DNA of 64,000 nucleotides from Sphingomonas changbaiensis NBRC 104936 (GTDB lineage: Bacteria > Pseudomonadota > Alphaproteobacteria > Sphingomonadales > Sphingomonadaceae), in the NCBI RefSeq assembly GCF_000974765.1, contig NZ_BBWU01000052.1:44366-108365 (forward strand), written 5' to 3'. Under the pieces are notes generated by a model. That model was given only the letters and a program-made list of their open reading frames with translations. It had not been told where the DNA came from and ran no database searches. The stretch's first letter is position 1, and each line of letters opens with the position of its first letter. A program made the translations under genes and the position numbers. Shown here one piece after another: positions 45,179 to 54,061 of the stretch.

Positions 45179-46841
45179 AGGCCCGCTGGCCCCCGATCCA
45201 GGTCTCGAGCACCTTGGTGGCACGAAGCTGCTGCGGCGTCGATTCGAGCGGATCGGTGTCGACGATGACGAAATCGGCGCGATAGCCGGGCTGGAGCATG
45301 CCGATCCGGTCCTCCGCCTGGCCGGCATAGGCCGCTTCGGTCGTATAGCCGGCAAGCGCGACTTCACGGCTGACGCGCTCCTGCGGCTGCCAGCCGCCGA
45401 ACGGCTGGCCGTCCGGCCCTTCGCGCGTGATTGCCGCCGCCATGCCGGGGAATGGATTGGGCGATTCGACCGGCGTGTCCGATCCGAACGCGAGGTGCGC
45501 GCCGGTGCGCCGGATCGATTCCCACGCGTAGGCGCCCGCCAGACGGTTCGGCCCCAGCCGCGCCTCGGCCATCAGCCGGTCCGACGTCTCATGCGTCGGC
45601 TGCATCGAGGCGACGATGCCGTGCTTGCCGAAGCGCGGGATATCGGCGGGGTCGACGATCTGTGCATGCTCGATCCGCCAGCGGCGATTGTCGGGATAGC
45701 TGGGCGCGACTTCCTCGATCGCGCTCAGCACCTGGTCGTTGGCGCGGTCGCCGATCGCGTGGACGGCGACCTGAAAGTGATCCATCGCCGCGCGGACCAT
45801 CAGGTTGCGGATTTTCGCGTCGTCCATGAAGCCCAGGCCGCTCTCCTTCGGCGCATCGGCATAAGGCTGCTTCAGCCAGGCGCCGCGCGAGCCGAGCGCG
45901 CCGTCCGCATAGAGCTTGATACCGACCATCCGCAGCCGGTCGTCATAGAGCCAGGGCGTGGGCCCGGCGCCCGCGATCGATAAGGCCGGCTCCAGCCCCA
46001 GCGCGTAGGACACGATGCGGACCTTCAGCACGTTCGCGTCGCCGGCGCGGCGGAACACGTTCCAGTCCTCGACAGACGTGCCCATGTCGTCGATGCCGGT
46101 GATGCCGAAGCCGAGCAGGATCGCCTGCGCCTTGGAGAGCGCGATGTCGCGCTCCCGCGGCTGCGGCGCGGGCACGACCTTCTCGATCAGCTTGCGGGCC
46201 GCGTCGACGAACACGCCCGCAGGCTGGCCGTCCGCGGTCTTTTCGATCCGGCCGCCGGCCGGCGACCGCGTGGCGGCCGTGATGCCGGCCGCCTTCATCG
46301 CGACGCTGTTCGCCCAGCCGGCATGGCCGTCGACCCGGACCAGCCACACGGGCTTGTTCGGCACGATCGCGTCGATGTCGGCTGCGGTCGGGAAACGGCC
46401 GAGGCCCCATTGCTCCTGGTTCCAGCCGGCGCCGATGATCCATGGTCGGTCCGGGTTGGCCTTCACATAGGCGGCGAGCATCGCCTTCGCCTCGTCGAGC
46501 GACTTCGCCGCGGTCAGATCGAGCGACATTGCCTTGAAGCCGAGCTCCATCACATGGCCGTGCGCGTCGATCAGGCCGGGCATCAGCACCCGGCCCTTGC
46601 CATCATAGCGAAAATCGAGGCCGCGATCGGGCCGCTTGTCGCCGCGATCGAGGAGCTTCGCGACACGGCCGTCCTTGTCGATCACAAGGCCAGTGAAGCG
46701 CTCGACCTTGCCGTCCTTGGTCAAGGTCAGCCCGTTCACATTGTCGATCAGCGCATCCGCATGGGCCGGCGCAGCGACGAGCACGAGAAGCGGCAGAAAT
46801 GGACGAAGTGGACGACGTGGACGACATTCACATGGATTCAT
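45165..46841 (-). CDS. Secreted amidohydrolase (YtcJ/amidohydrolase-3 type)
   Basis: A 558-residue metal-dependent hydrolase of the amidohydrolase superfamily, group 3, exported by a signal peptide (RPFLPLLVLVAAPAHA). Seen: metal site VLMPGLIDAHGHVMELGFKA, LVRVDGHAGWANS, the barrel strand IKLYADGALGSRGAWL, VHAIGDRANDQVLSA, RIEHAQIVDPADI and the last metal ligand FGSDTPVESPNPFPGM. Members act on N-acyl or formyl amines or are of unknown substrate. The ATG at 46841 is preferred over 46904 because it opens directly into the signal peptide; the bases encoding residues 5-14 are a GTCGTCCAC-type short tandem repeat. Confidence 0.88.
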   Translation of the reverse strand: MNPCECRPRRPLRPFLPLLVLVAAPAHADALIDNVNGLTLTKDGKVERFTGLVIDKDGRVAKLLDRGDKRPDRGLDFRYDGKGRVLMPGLIDAHGHVMELGFKAMSLDLTAAKSLDEAKAMLAAYVKANPDRPWIIGAGWNQEQWGLGRFPTAADIDAIVPNKPVWLVRVDGHAGWANSVAMKAAGITAATRSPAGGRIEKTADGQPAGVFVDAARKLIEKVVPAPQPRERDIALSKAQAILLGFGITGIDDMGTSVEDWNVFRRAGDANVLKVRIVSYALGLEPALSIAGAGPTPWLYDDRLRMVGIKLYADGALGSRGAWLKQPYADAPKESGLGFMDDAKIRNLMVRAAMDHFQVAVHAIGDRANDQVLSAIEEVAPSYPDNRRWRIEHAQIVDPADIPRFGKHGIVASMQPTHETSDRLMAEARLGPNRLAGAYAWESIRRTGAHLAFGSDTPVESPNPFPGMAAAITREGPDGQPFGGWQPQERVSREVALAGYTTEAAYAGQAEDRIGMLQPGYRADFVIVDTDPLESTPQQLRATKVLETWIGGQRAYVAK

Positions 46842-46943
46842 GAAAATTTTCAGGGCCGCCTTGGGGAAAGAGGCGAGCCGGGCGCGAAGGGGGAAGTCGT
46901 TCATTTCGCCTGCATAGCCGCGTCGGTGCCGGGTAGGACAGAG

Positions 46944-47172
46944 GGTTCGCGCGAAGACGCGAAGACGCGAAGGAAATGGGTTCTACGCGGAGGCGCGGAG
47001 GCGCGGAGGCGCGGAGAGGCTTCGCCGCTCGTCGATGCCGCGTCTTTCCGGCGAAGCCGGAGCAGGATGGGTTTCGGCTTCGCCGAAGATACGCCGGAAG
47101 CACGCCCCCTCCGCGCCTCCGCGCCTCCGCGCGAACCAACCTTCTTCGCGTCTTCGCGGCTTCGCGTGAACC
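46944..47172. repeat. Family C inverted repeat of CGAAGACG and CGGAGGCG units
   Basis: Left outer arm: three CGCGAAGA/CGAAGACG units (46944-46974), left inner arm: repeated CGGAGGCG units (about 46983-47015). Right inner arm: complementary CGCCTCCG units (about 47109-47134), right outer arm: CTTCGCGTCTTCGCGGCTTC (to 47172). The centre holds GCCGAAGCC-type hairpins. The right end abuts the stop of the oxidoreductase gene. The same outer-arm motif appears at 60869-60942. The spacer from 46842 to 47171 is otherwise gene-free. Confidence 0.8.
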
Positions 47173-48038
47173 TATTTCGGCAGCCGACGGATGATCGCGC
47201 TGGTGTCCTGGCGGCCATAGCCGAGCGCCTGGCAGTCGGCGTAGAATTGATCGACGAGGCTCGCGACCGGGAGTGTCGCACCGTTAGTGCGGGCCTCATC
47301 GATGGCGAGGCCCAGGTCCTTGCGCATCCAGTCGATCGCGAAGCCGAAATCGAAATCGTCGTTCGCCATCGTCTTCCAGCGGTTGAGCATCTGCCAGCTC
47401 GCCGCGGCGCCGCCGGAGACCGCCTCGAACACCTTGTCGAGGTCCAAGTTCGCGTGCTGGGCGAAACGCAGCGCCTCGCTCAGCGCCTGCACGGCGCCGG
47501 CGATGCAGATCTGGTTGACCATCTTGGTGGTCTGGCCGGCGCCGTCGGGACCGACATGCGTGATCCGCGCGCCATAGGCTTCCATATAGGGCCGCGCCGC
47601 CGCGATCGCCTTGTCGCGGCCGCCGCACATCACCGACAGCGTGCCGTTTTCCGCCCCGACCTGCCCGCCGGAGACGGGCGCATCGACGCACATGATCTCG
47701 TGCGACTTGCCTTCCACCGCGAGCTGCCGCGCGATCTTCGCGGAGACGGTGGTGTGATCGATGAACAGCGATCCCGGCCGCATCGTCCGGAACGCGCCTT
47801 CCCGGCCGAGCGTGACCTCGGCCAGGTCATCGTCATTGCCGACGCAGGTGATGACCACGTCCTGCCCCTCGCCCGCCTCCATCGGACTCGACGCCACGCG
47901 CCCGCCATTCTCGGCGACCCAGCGCTCCGCCTTTGCGGGCGATCGGTTGTAGACAGTGAGCTCGTGGCCCTTCTGGGCGAGGTGGCGGGCCATCGGGGCG
48001 CCCATCACGCCCATGCCGATAAATGCGATGCGGGACAT
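47172..48038 (-). CDS. 3-Hydroxyisobutyrate dehydrogenase family oxidoreductase
   Basis: A 288-residue NAD(P)-dependent beta-hydroxyacid dehydrogenase. Seen: N-terminal Rossmann motif IAFIGMGVMGAPMARHLAQ, DAPVSGGQVGAENGTLSVMC, the catalytic lysine region GPDGAGQTTKMVNQI, and C-terminal helix DFDFGFAIDWMRKDLGLAID. It belongs to the group of 3-hydroxyisobutyrate, tartronate semialdehyde (GarR) and glyoxylate reductases; the exact substrate is not clear. TGG-binding arm N-Y-N-R-S suggests NADP preference is possible. Single gene between repeats. Confidence 0.92.
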   Translation of the reverse strand: MSRIAFIGMGVMGAPMARHLAQKGHELTVYNRSPAKAERWVAENGGRVASSPMEAGEGQDVVITCVGNDDDLAEVTLGREGAFRTMRPGSLFIDHTTVSAKIARQLAVEGKSHEIMCVDAPVSGGQVGAENGTLSVMCGGRDKAIAAARPYMEAYGARITHVGPDGAGQTTKMVNQICIAGAVQALSEALRFAQHANLDLDKVFEAVSGGAAASWQMLNRWKTMANDDFDFGFAIDWMRKDLGLAIDEARTNGATLPVASLVDQFYADCQALGYGRQDTSAIIRRLPK

Positions 48039-48114
48039 GAGGGGGGATTAGAGGGCAAAAGTGGAAGAGGCTAGACCGGCGGCGGTGCCCGCTTCCGACC
48101 CATTGCGGACGTAA

Positions 48115-48269
48115 GCCCCTCTCCCGCTTGCGGGAGAGGGAGGGGCCCCCGCCGCGAAGCGGTGGGAGGGTGAGGGTCTGCGGCTCTCACGCTCGCTGCG
48201 CTTCGCTCTGGCCCCCTCACCCCGCTCGCGCTGCGCGCGAGTCGCCCTCTCCCCGAGGGGAGAGGGGCC
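48115..48269. repeat. Family B inverted repeat
   Basis: Outer arms CCCTCTCCCGCTTGCGGGAG (left) and CCCTCTCCCCGAGGGGAGAG (right), inner arms AGGGTGAGGGTCTG and GCCCCCTCACCCCGCTC, and a centre with GCTCGCTGCGCTTCGC. The GAGTCGCCCTCTCCC end is the same as at 5237-5386 and 62131-62188. It fills the spacer between two oxidoreductase genes. Confidence 0.75.
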
Positions 48270-48272
48270 GGA

Positions 48273-49232
48273 TTACTTCCCCGCCACCTCGAAATCGGCC
48301 TGGGGCTCCGTCCGGCGGCGATGGTCTTCCTCCTCACCCCGGCTCTGGAGCCAGGCGGCGGTGCCGGCGGCGGCGAGGGCGCCGACGAAGAACAGGCCGC
48401 CGATCGCGACGGGGCTGATGCCGCCGCCTTCCGATTCATGGTCGAGCGGCTCGGTCTGGGTGCGGTGCGCGCGCGCCTTCACCGGATCGGGGAAGATGCG
48501 CACCGCGCTGGTTTCCAGCTTGTTCTTGAGGCCGCCGGCGATCACCGCGTGCCGGTCTGCCATCAGCGCGTCGATCGCCTGCGCGGCGACCAGGGCGGGA
48601 TCGTCCTTGGCCATCTGGCCGGCGGGCGTGTTGTCCATGTTGGCGCGATGGAAGAAGTCGGTGTCGGTCGGGCCCGGCATCACCACCGTCACGACGATGT
48701 TCTTTTCGGCAAGCTCGTTCCTGAGTCCTTCGCCGAACGAGCGGACGAAAGCCTTGGACGCCGAATAGACCGATTCGAACGGCCCCGGCATGATGCCGGC
48801 GATCGAGGCGGTGAACAGGATGCGTCCCTCGCCCCGTGCCACCATGTCGCGGACGATAAGCTTCGACAGCTGCACCTGGCCGCGCACGTTCAGGTCGATC
48901 AGCGCCAGTTCCTTGTCGAGATCGGTCTCGTCGAACCCGCCGCCGCCGGAGCCGACGCCCGCATTCGCGCAGAAGATGTCGATCGCGCCCAGCGCCTTCG
49001 CTTCGCGGTGGAGCTGGTAGACGCCTTCTTCGGAGGCGAGATCGGCCGCGATCGTGTCGATATCGGCATCCGGCGCGCGCTCACGGATCAGCTCCGCGGA
49101 TTGCTCCAGCTTGTCGATATCCTGCGCGGCGATGACGACGTCATGTCCGCTTTCCGCGAATTGCCGGGCCAGCTCGAAGCCGATGCCCGACGATCCGCCG
49201 GTGACGAGAACGCGCGGCCGATCTTCAGCCAT
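48273..49232 (-). CDS. Short-chain dehydrogenase with C-terminal membrane tail
   Basis: A 319-residue SDR oxidoreductase. Seen: cofactor loop VLVTGGSSGIGFELAR, NAG motif CANAGVGSGG, catalytic Ser in FTASIAGIMPGP and Tyr/Lys in VYSASKAFVRSF. After the core (to about residue 250) there is a basic linker and a single hydrophobic helix (ISPVAIGGLFFVGALAAAGT) and a charged tail, so it is probably anchored to the membrane. ATG 49232 comes 5 bases before the upstream stop of the GT-UGM fusion gene, and the two are likely one transcript. Confidence 0.9.
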   Translation of the reverse strand: MAEDRPRVLVTGGSSGIGFELARQFAESGHDVVIAAQDIDKLEQSAELIRERAPDADIDTIAADLASEEGVYQLHREAKALGAIDIFCANAGVGSGGGGFDETDLDKELALIDLNVRGQVQLSKLIVRDMVARGEGRILFTASIAGIMPGPFESVYSASKAFVRSFGEGLRNELAEKNIVVTVVMPGPTDTDFFHRANMDNTPAGQMAKDDPALVAAQAIDALMADRHAVIAGGLKNKLETSAVRIFPDPVKARAHRTQTEPLDHESEGGGISPVAIGGLFFVGALAAAGTAAWLQSRGEEEDHRRRTEPQADFEVAGK

Positions 49233-49236
49233 GTGC

Positions 49237-51657
49237 CTACTCCGCTGGGGTTGCTGCCGCCTCTGACGTTCCGCTGCGGGCGATCGCCGACGTGCGGGCG
49301 AACAGTGCCGGACGTTCGTGCGCCACGGCCTTGCGGGCCGCCGCTTCGAGCGCTTCGCGCCGCTCATCCTCGTCCGCCTTCATCCGGCGATAGGTCGCGA
49401 GCGCCTGCCCGACCACCTGGTCCATATTGTAATAGCGGTAGGTGGCGAGCCGGCCGACGAAGACGACGTCGGGCTCAGCCAGAGCCAGCGCCTCGTAGCG
49501 TTTGAACAGCGCCTGATTCTCCGGCCGCGGGATCGGGTAATAGGGATCCCCTTCCGCCGACGGATATTCGTAGGTGATGCTGGTCTTGGGCGCCGTCTGC
49601 CCGGTAAGATACTTGTATTCGGTGATCCGGGTGTAAGGCGTGTCCTCGGCCGGGTAATTCACGACCGCGACCGGCTGGAACACTTCGGTGTCGATCATCT
49701 CGTGCCGGAACTGCAGCGAGCGGTACGGCAGCTTGCCGTAACGATAGCCGAAATATTCGTCGATCGGGCCGGTGAAGACGAGCTTGTCGTACGTCACCTC
49801 GCGGCGGACCTGATCGAAATCGGCGCCCAGACGCAGCTCGATGTTCGGATGGTCGAGCATGTTTTCGAACATCCGCGTGAAGCCGTCGAGCGGCATCGCC
49901 TGGAACTGATCGGTGAAATAGCGGTCGTCGGTGCTGGTGCGGGTCGGCACGCGGCTGGTGACGGACTTGTCGAGCTCCGACGGGTCCATGCCCCATTGCT
50001 TGCGGGTATAGCCCTGGAAGAAGGTCTCGTAGAGCTCACGCCCGACCTTCGAGACGACGACGTCGGCGGACGTCCTGATCTCGTCGACCGGTTCGGCGCG
50101 GCTTTCGAGAAACGCCTCCGCCTCCTCGTCCGTCTTGAGATCGAGGCCGTAGAGCATGTTCAGCGTGGTGCGGTTGATCGGCATCGGCACCAGCTTGTCG
50201 CCGACCTGCGCGCGCACGCGGTGTTCGTACGGCCGCCATTTGGTGAAGCGGGAGAGATAGGCGAAAATCTCTTCCGAATTGGTGTGGAAGATGTGCGGGC
50301 CGTAGAGGTGATAGAGAATGCCGTCCTCGTTCGGCAGGTCATACGCATTGCCGGCGATGTGCGGGCGCCTGTCGACAACCAGCACCTTCTTGCCGGCGTC
50401 GCGGGCCAGCCGTTCGGCCATCACCGAACCGGCGAACCCGGCACCGACCACGAGCACGTCATAATGCGGCTTCTTGCCGAGCGGCTGCACCGCGCGACGC
50501 TCGATCGAGGCTTCGGCGATCAGCGCCTCCATCTGCGCCGCGGTTTCGTCCCACGACATGGTCGAGAGCAGCGCATCGACCGGGCGCAGCCATTCGCGAT
50601 TCTCCCGCGGCAGCGCGAGCGCCGTCTCGCACGCGGCGATGAAATCGGCGGGATTGCTCGCGATCTGGACCGCGTCGAGCTCGCCATAATGGCGGATCAC
50701 GTCCTTGATGGGCGTCGAGACGACCGGACGGCCCGCGGCCAGATATTCCGGCGTCTTGGTCGGCGAGATGAACCTGGTCGCGTCGTTGATCGCGAACGGC
50801 ATCATCGCGACGTCCCAGCCTGAGAGGTAGGCGGGAAGCTCCGCATAATCCTTGCCGCCAAGCCAGGCGATGTTGGGCTGGGTCGGCAGATCTTCCGGGC
50901 TGATTTTCACGACCGGCCCGATCATCACAAACGTCCAGTCCGGGCGCTGGGTGGCGACAGCGCCGAGCAGCTCCAGGTCCATCCGCTCGTCGATCACGCC
51001 ATAGAAGCCGAAGCGCGGATGCGGCAGGTCAGCCTGATCGGCGGGGTCCGGCTGCTTTGCGCGCGCCTGGGCGAAATGCTTCACATCGACGCTGGACGGG
51101 AAGGCGTGGACGCTCAGATGCCGGTCGCGCTTTGCTTCGTACAGGCTGTAGCCGCCGGTGAAGACCAGATCGGCGAGCCCCATCAGCTCCTGCTCGAGCG
51201 ACAGCAATTCGGGCGGCGCGAACTTGAAATTCGCGAGCTCGTCCATGCAGTCATAGACGGTGCAATCGGCGTCGAGATGCCGCGAGAACGGCAGCATCAT
51301 CGGCGTGTAATACCAGCGCACCAGCGGGCCCGAGCGGGTGCCGACCAGCTCATCGACAAGACGGCGGAGCTGCCGTTCGTGCAGCTCGCCTTCGTTGGGG
51401 TTGAGATGCGGGACCGCGACCGTGACGCCCGACTTGGCGCAGATCGACAGGTCCAGCGACGGCTCGGCCGACGCGTCGAGAATCGGTTCTTCCCAGAAGA
51501 TCACGCGATAATCGCGCGCGAAACGGCTCATCAGATGCTGCGGGCGCTGGAACACGAAATTCCAGCGCAAATGCGAAAAGCAAAGAAGTGTCGGCTTGGG
51601 CAACGTTCCGCCGGAGAAAGCCTGACGCTCGCGGCGACGGGAAGATCCAAGTTTCAT
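49237..51657 (-). CDS. Glycosyltransferase-UDP-galactopyranose mutase fusion
   Basis: An 806-residue two-part enzyme. Residues about 15-395: a GT1/GT4-type glycosyltransferase (CFSHLRWNFVFQRPQHLMSR, YDCMDELANFKFAPPELL, FISPTKTPEYLAAGRPVVST). Residues about 399-770: UDP-galactopyranose mutase, with FAD loop VLVVGAGFAGSVMAERLA, GNAYDLPNEDG, YTRKQWGMDPSEL, FQAMPLDGFTRMFENML and RITEYKYLTGQ. The mutase makes UDP-galactofuranose, so the fused transferase may consume it in surface polysaccharide synthesis. ATG 51657 has a clean AAGGAGC site. The upstream in-frame extension is rejected. Confidence 0.93.
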   Translation of the reverse strand: MKLGSSRRRERQAFSGGTLPKPTLLCFSHLRWNFVFQRPQHLMSRFARDYRVIFWEEPILDASAEPSLDLSICAKSGVTVAVPHLNPNEGELHERQLRRLVDELVGTRSGPLVRWYYTPMMLPFSRHLDADCTVYDCMDELANFKFAPPELLSLEQELMGLADLVFTGGYSLYEAKRDRHLSVHAFPSSVDVKHFAQARAKQPDPADQADLPHPRFGFYGVIDERMDLELLGAVATQRPDWTFVMIGPVVKISPEDLPTQPNIAWLGGKDYAELPAYLSGWDVAMMPFAINDATRFISPTKTPEYLAAGRPVVSTPIKDVIRHYGELDAVQIASNPADFIAACETALALPRENREWLRPVDALLSTMSWDETAAQMEALIAEASIERRAVQPLGKKPHYDVLVVGAGFAGSVMAERLARDAGKKVLVVDRRPHIAGNAYDLPNEDGILYHLYGPHIFHTNSEEIFAYLSRFTKWRPYEHRVRAQVGDKLVPMPINRTTLNMLYGLDLKTDEEAEAFLESRAEPVDEIRTSADVVVSKVGRELYETFFQGYTRKQWGMDPSELDKSVTSRVPTRTSTDDRYFTDQFQAMPLDGFTRMFENMLDHPNIELRLGADFDQVRREVTYDKLVFTGPIDEYFGYRYGKLPYRSLQFRHEMIDTEVFQPVAVVNYPAEDTPYTRITEYKYLTGQTAPKTSITYEYPSAEGDPYYPIPRPENQALFKRYEALALAEPDVVFVGRLATYRYYNMDQVVGQALATYRRMKADEDERREALEAAARKAVAHERPALFARTSAIARSGTSEAAATPAE

Positions 51658-51817
51658 AGCGCTCCTTCGGTCTGCCAGCCCGCACTTCAGCGCCCGCGAG
51701 GACCGCGGCGCCCCACTCGTTGATTGGCTGGCAAGCCGTAAAAGCGCCGGAACAGGCACTTAGTTCCGGCCGTTACGCCTCCGTTCGTCGCGCTTGCGCA
51801 ACGGAATCCTACTCAGG

Positions 51818-52519
51818 TTAACCGCCGCCGGACGGCGTGGGTTCCGACAGGCGGTAACCGATGCCCGGCTCGTTGCGGATCAGCTGCGGACGCGCGGGAT
51901 CGGATTCCAGCTTCAGCCGAAGGCCGCGCGCGGCGACGCGCAGATATTCGACGTCCTGTTCATGGGCAGGCCCCCACACCGCGCGCAGCAGGTGCCGATG
52001 CGTGAGCACCCGGCCGAGGTGGCGTGTCAGTTCGGCCAACAGCGCATATTCCTTGGGCGCCAGATGCACCTCCTCGCCGGCGCGCGTGACGCGTCGCCGG
52101 TCGAGATCGATCGCGATGTCGCCGAGCACGGCCGGTGCGGAGCCGGACGCTGGGCGGGCACGGCGAAGGGCGGCGCGAAGTCTCGCAAGCAATTCGTCAC
52201 CGTCGAACGGCTTCGTCACATAATCGTCCGCGCCGAGGTCGAGCGCGGCGACCTTTTCCTCGGTTGCGTCGCGGACGGAGACGACCAGCACCGGCGTCGC
52301 GCTTTCCCGGCGGAGCTGCTGCAGCACTTCGAGCCCGTCGAGATCGGGGAGACCCAGGTCGAGCAGCATCGCCGCCGGCCGGCGCGCGCCCGCGAGCCGA
52401 AGCGCCTCGCGGCCGGTATCGCACTCGATCACCTCGTAATCCGCCCGCTTCAGCACGCCAGCCAGCAGGCGCCGGATCGCCGCCTCGTCATCGACGACCA
52501 GGATCGTTTCGCCGCTCAT
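51818..52519 (-). CDS. kdpE: Response regulator KdpE
   Basis: A 233-residue OmpR/PhoB-type regulator. Receiver domain with phospho-acceptor in MLLDLGLPDLDGLEVLQQLR, Thr/Lys switch VTKPFDGDELLARL, then a winged-helix DNA-binding domain (LTRHLGRVLTHRHLLRAVWG). The order matches KdpE: WGPAHEQDVEYLRVAARGLR and IRNEPGIGYRL are close to the KdpE consensus. The start overlaps the kinase stop (ATGA at 52516-52519). It regulates K+ uptake in response to K+ limitation or osmotic stress in other bacteria; its target operon here is not shown. Confidence 0.94.
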   Translation of the reverse strand: MSGETILVVDDEAAIRRLLAGVLKRADYEVIECDTGREALRLAGARRPAAMLLDLGLPDLDGLEVLQQLRRESATPVLVVSVRDATEEKVAALDLGADDYVTKPFDGDELLARLRAALRRARPASGSAPAVLGDIAIDLDRRRVTRAGEEVHLAPKEYALLAELTRHLGRVLTHRHLLRAVWGPAHEQDVEYLRVAARGLRLKLESDPARPQLIRNEPGIGYRLSEPTPSGGG

Positions 52520-54018
52520 TCGGCGGCGAGGCGCGTGACGGCCGCGTCGGGAAAGGCGATCCGGAATTCGGCGCCCCCCCCGGGGCGGTTGCGCGCGGAC
52601 ACCTGCGCGTCCATCGCCTCTGCAAAGCTGCGGACGATGCCGAGCCCCAGGCCCGAGCCGCCCAGCCGGTCCGATCCCTGCAGCTGGCGGAAACGATCGA
52701 ACACCAGCGCATCGGCGCCCGGAGGCAGGCCAGGCCCGTCGTCGATCACCGCCAGGGTGACGGTGTCGGCCGCCCTCCCCTCGATCCGGATCGCACTGCG
52801 CGCGAATTTCCGGGCATTGTCGAGCAGGTTGATCAAAATGTGGTGGAGCAGTCGCGGATCGGCGCGGACCATCGGCAGGTCCGGCGCCAGGTCCAGAGCG
52901 ACGGCGATCCCGTCCAGCTCACGCCCCATATCATCGAGCGCGACGGCGACGGCATCCGACAGGTCGGTCGGCACGACCGCGAGGCGCAAGGCGCCCGCTT
53001 CCAGACGGCTCATCTCGAGCAGGTTGCCGATCCGGCGGTCGAGGCGCCGCGCCTCGGCCCGGACGCGGGCGGCGCCCTCCCCCTCGATGAGGGCAAGCTC
53101 GCCCAGGATCACGGTCAGCGGCGTGCGCAGATCGTGGCTGACCGAAGACAGCAGGGCATCGCGCAACCGCTCATGCTCGCGCTGCTGTTCTAGCTCCGCC
53201 GCCTCGGCCGCCAGCCGCAGCCGGGCGAGCGCCTGCGCGGCTTCGGTGACGAGGCCAGTGAGCAGTGGCATGCGGGCGGGCGGGATCGGCGGCCGCGCGT
53301 CGGGCCGGGCGAGCGCGGCGACGCCGAAGGGCGTGCCGACGGCGGCCAGCGGCACGAACAGCCATTCGGCCGAAGCCATGGTCGGCTGGCCTCGACCGGT
53401 GATTTCGCCATTGGCCTGCGCCCATCGGACGGCGGCGAGATCAAGGTCCGACAGGTCGGGCGTATCACCGCTGGCCACCCGGCAGGCGACGGCGGGCCCA
53501 TCCACGTCCAGCACGGCCGTACTCGCACGAAAGGTCGCTGCGAGCTGAAGGCACAGGATCGTGTCGACCTGCTCGGCGGAACGGGTGTTGGCGAGCTTGT
53601 GGCCGAAACTCGCGAGCAGCCGGCTATCCTCCGCTGCTGCTTCGGCGCGATCCGCGGCCGCGCGCAGCCGGGCGGCGAACTCGCTGATCACCGCGGCAAC
53701 CGCGAACAGCAGGATCATCGTCACCAGATGATCGGGATCGAAGATGCGCAGCGTGAAGCGCGGCGGCACCAGGAAGAAATTGAACGCAAGCGCTGCCAGC
53801 GCGCTCGTCACCAGGCCGGGCGCGAGGCCGCCCTGCGCGGAAGCGAGCATGACCGGAAGCAGATAGAGCAGAGCGAGGCTGGCCACGTTCAGCCGCCCCA
53901 GCAGGCCCATGTCGAGCAAGGTGATCAGCGCGGCGCCGAGCGCGCCCAGCGCATAGCTCCACGCGTCCGATCGGCGCGAGTTCGCGAACAGCTTCAACAG
54001 GGCGGAGGCATCGTCCAC
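52516..54018 (-). CDS. kdpD: KdpD-type sensor kinase lacking the N-terminal Kdp/USP domains
   Basis: A 500-residue kinase corresponding to the C-terminal half of KdpD: four membrane helices (ALGALGAALITLLDMGLLG, ... LVTSALAALAFNFFLVPPRF), a GAF-like domain (about 140-280), then HisKA with SSVSHDLRTPLTVILGEL and HATPase with LINLLDNARKFA and GSGLGLGIVRSF. Full KdpD is about 890 residues, with cytoplasmic KdpD and USP domains at the N-terminus that are absent here. The likely start is a GTG at 54018, 44 bases after the kup stop; a longer upstream frame would lie inside kup. Confidence 0.85.
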   Translation of the reverse strand: MDDASALLKLFANSRRSDAWSYALGALGAALITLLDMGLLGRLNVASLALLYLLPVMLASAQGGLAPGLVTSALAALAFNFFLVPPRFTLRIFDPDHLVTMILLFAVAAVISEFAARLRAAADRAEAAAEDSRLLASFGHKLANTRSAEQVDTILCLQLAATFRASTAVLDVDGPAVACRVASGDTPDLSDLDLAAVRWAQANGEITGRGQPTMASAEWLFVPLAAVGTPFGVAALARPDARPPIPPARMPLLTGLVTEAAQALARLRLAAEAAELEQQREHERLRDALLSSVSHDLRTPLTVILGELALIEGEGAARVRAEARRLDRRIGNLLEMSRLEAGALRLAVVPTDLSDAVAVALDDMGRELDGIAVALDLAPDLPMVRADPRLLHHILINLLDNARKFARSAIRIEGRAADTVTLAVIDDGPGLPPGADALVFDRFRQLQGSDRLGGSGLGLGIVRSFAEAMDAQVSARNRPGGGAEFRIAFPDAAVTRLAAE

Positions 54019-54061
54019 GGCCCGGAGAGTGTGCGCCCTGCGGGCGTTCGTGTCGAGAATC

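Noticed and set aside
46944..47172. Possible CRISPR array
   Set aside because: Units are tandem without unique spacers, arranged in inverted arms; no cas genes.
46323..48074. Long plus-strand frame across amidohydrolase and repeat
   Set aside because: Antisense to two clear genes and to the family C repeat; no domain.
51658..51817. In-frame extension upstream of the GT-UGM start
   Set aside because: No ribosome-binding site and no conservation; ATG 51657 has a clear AAGGAGC site.
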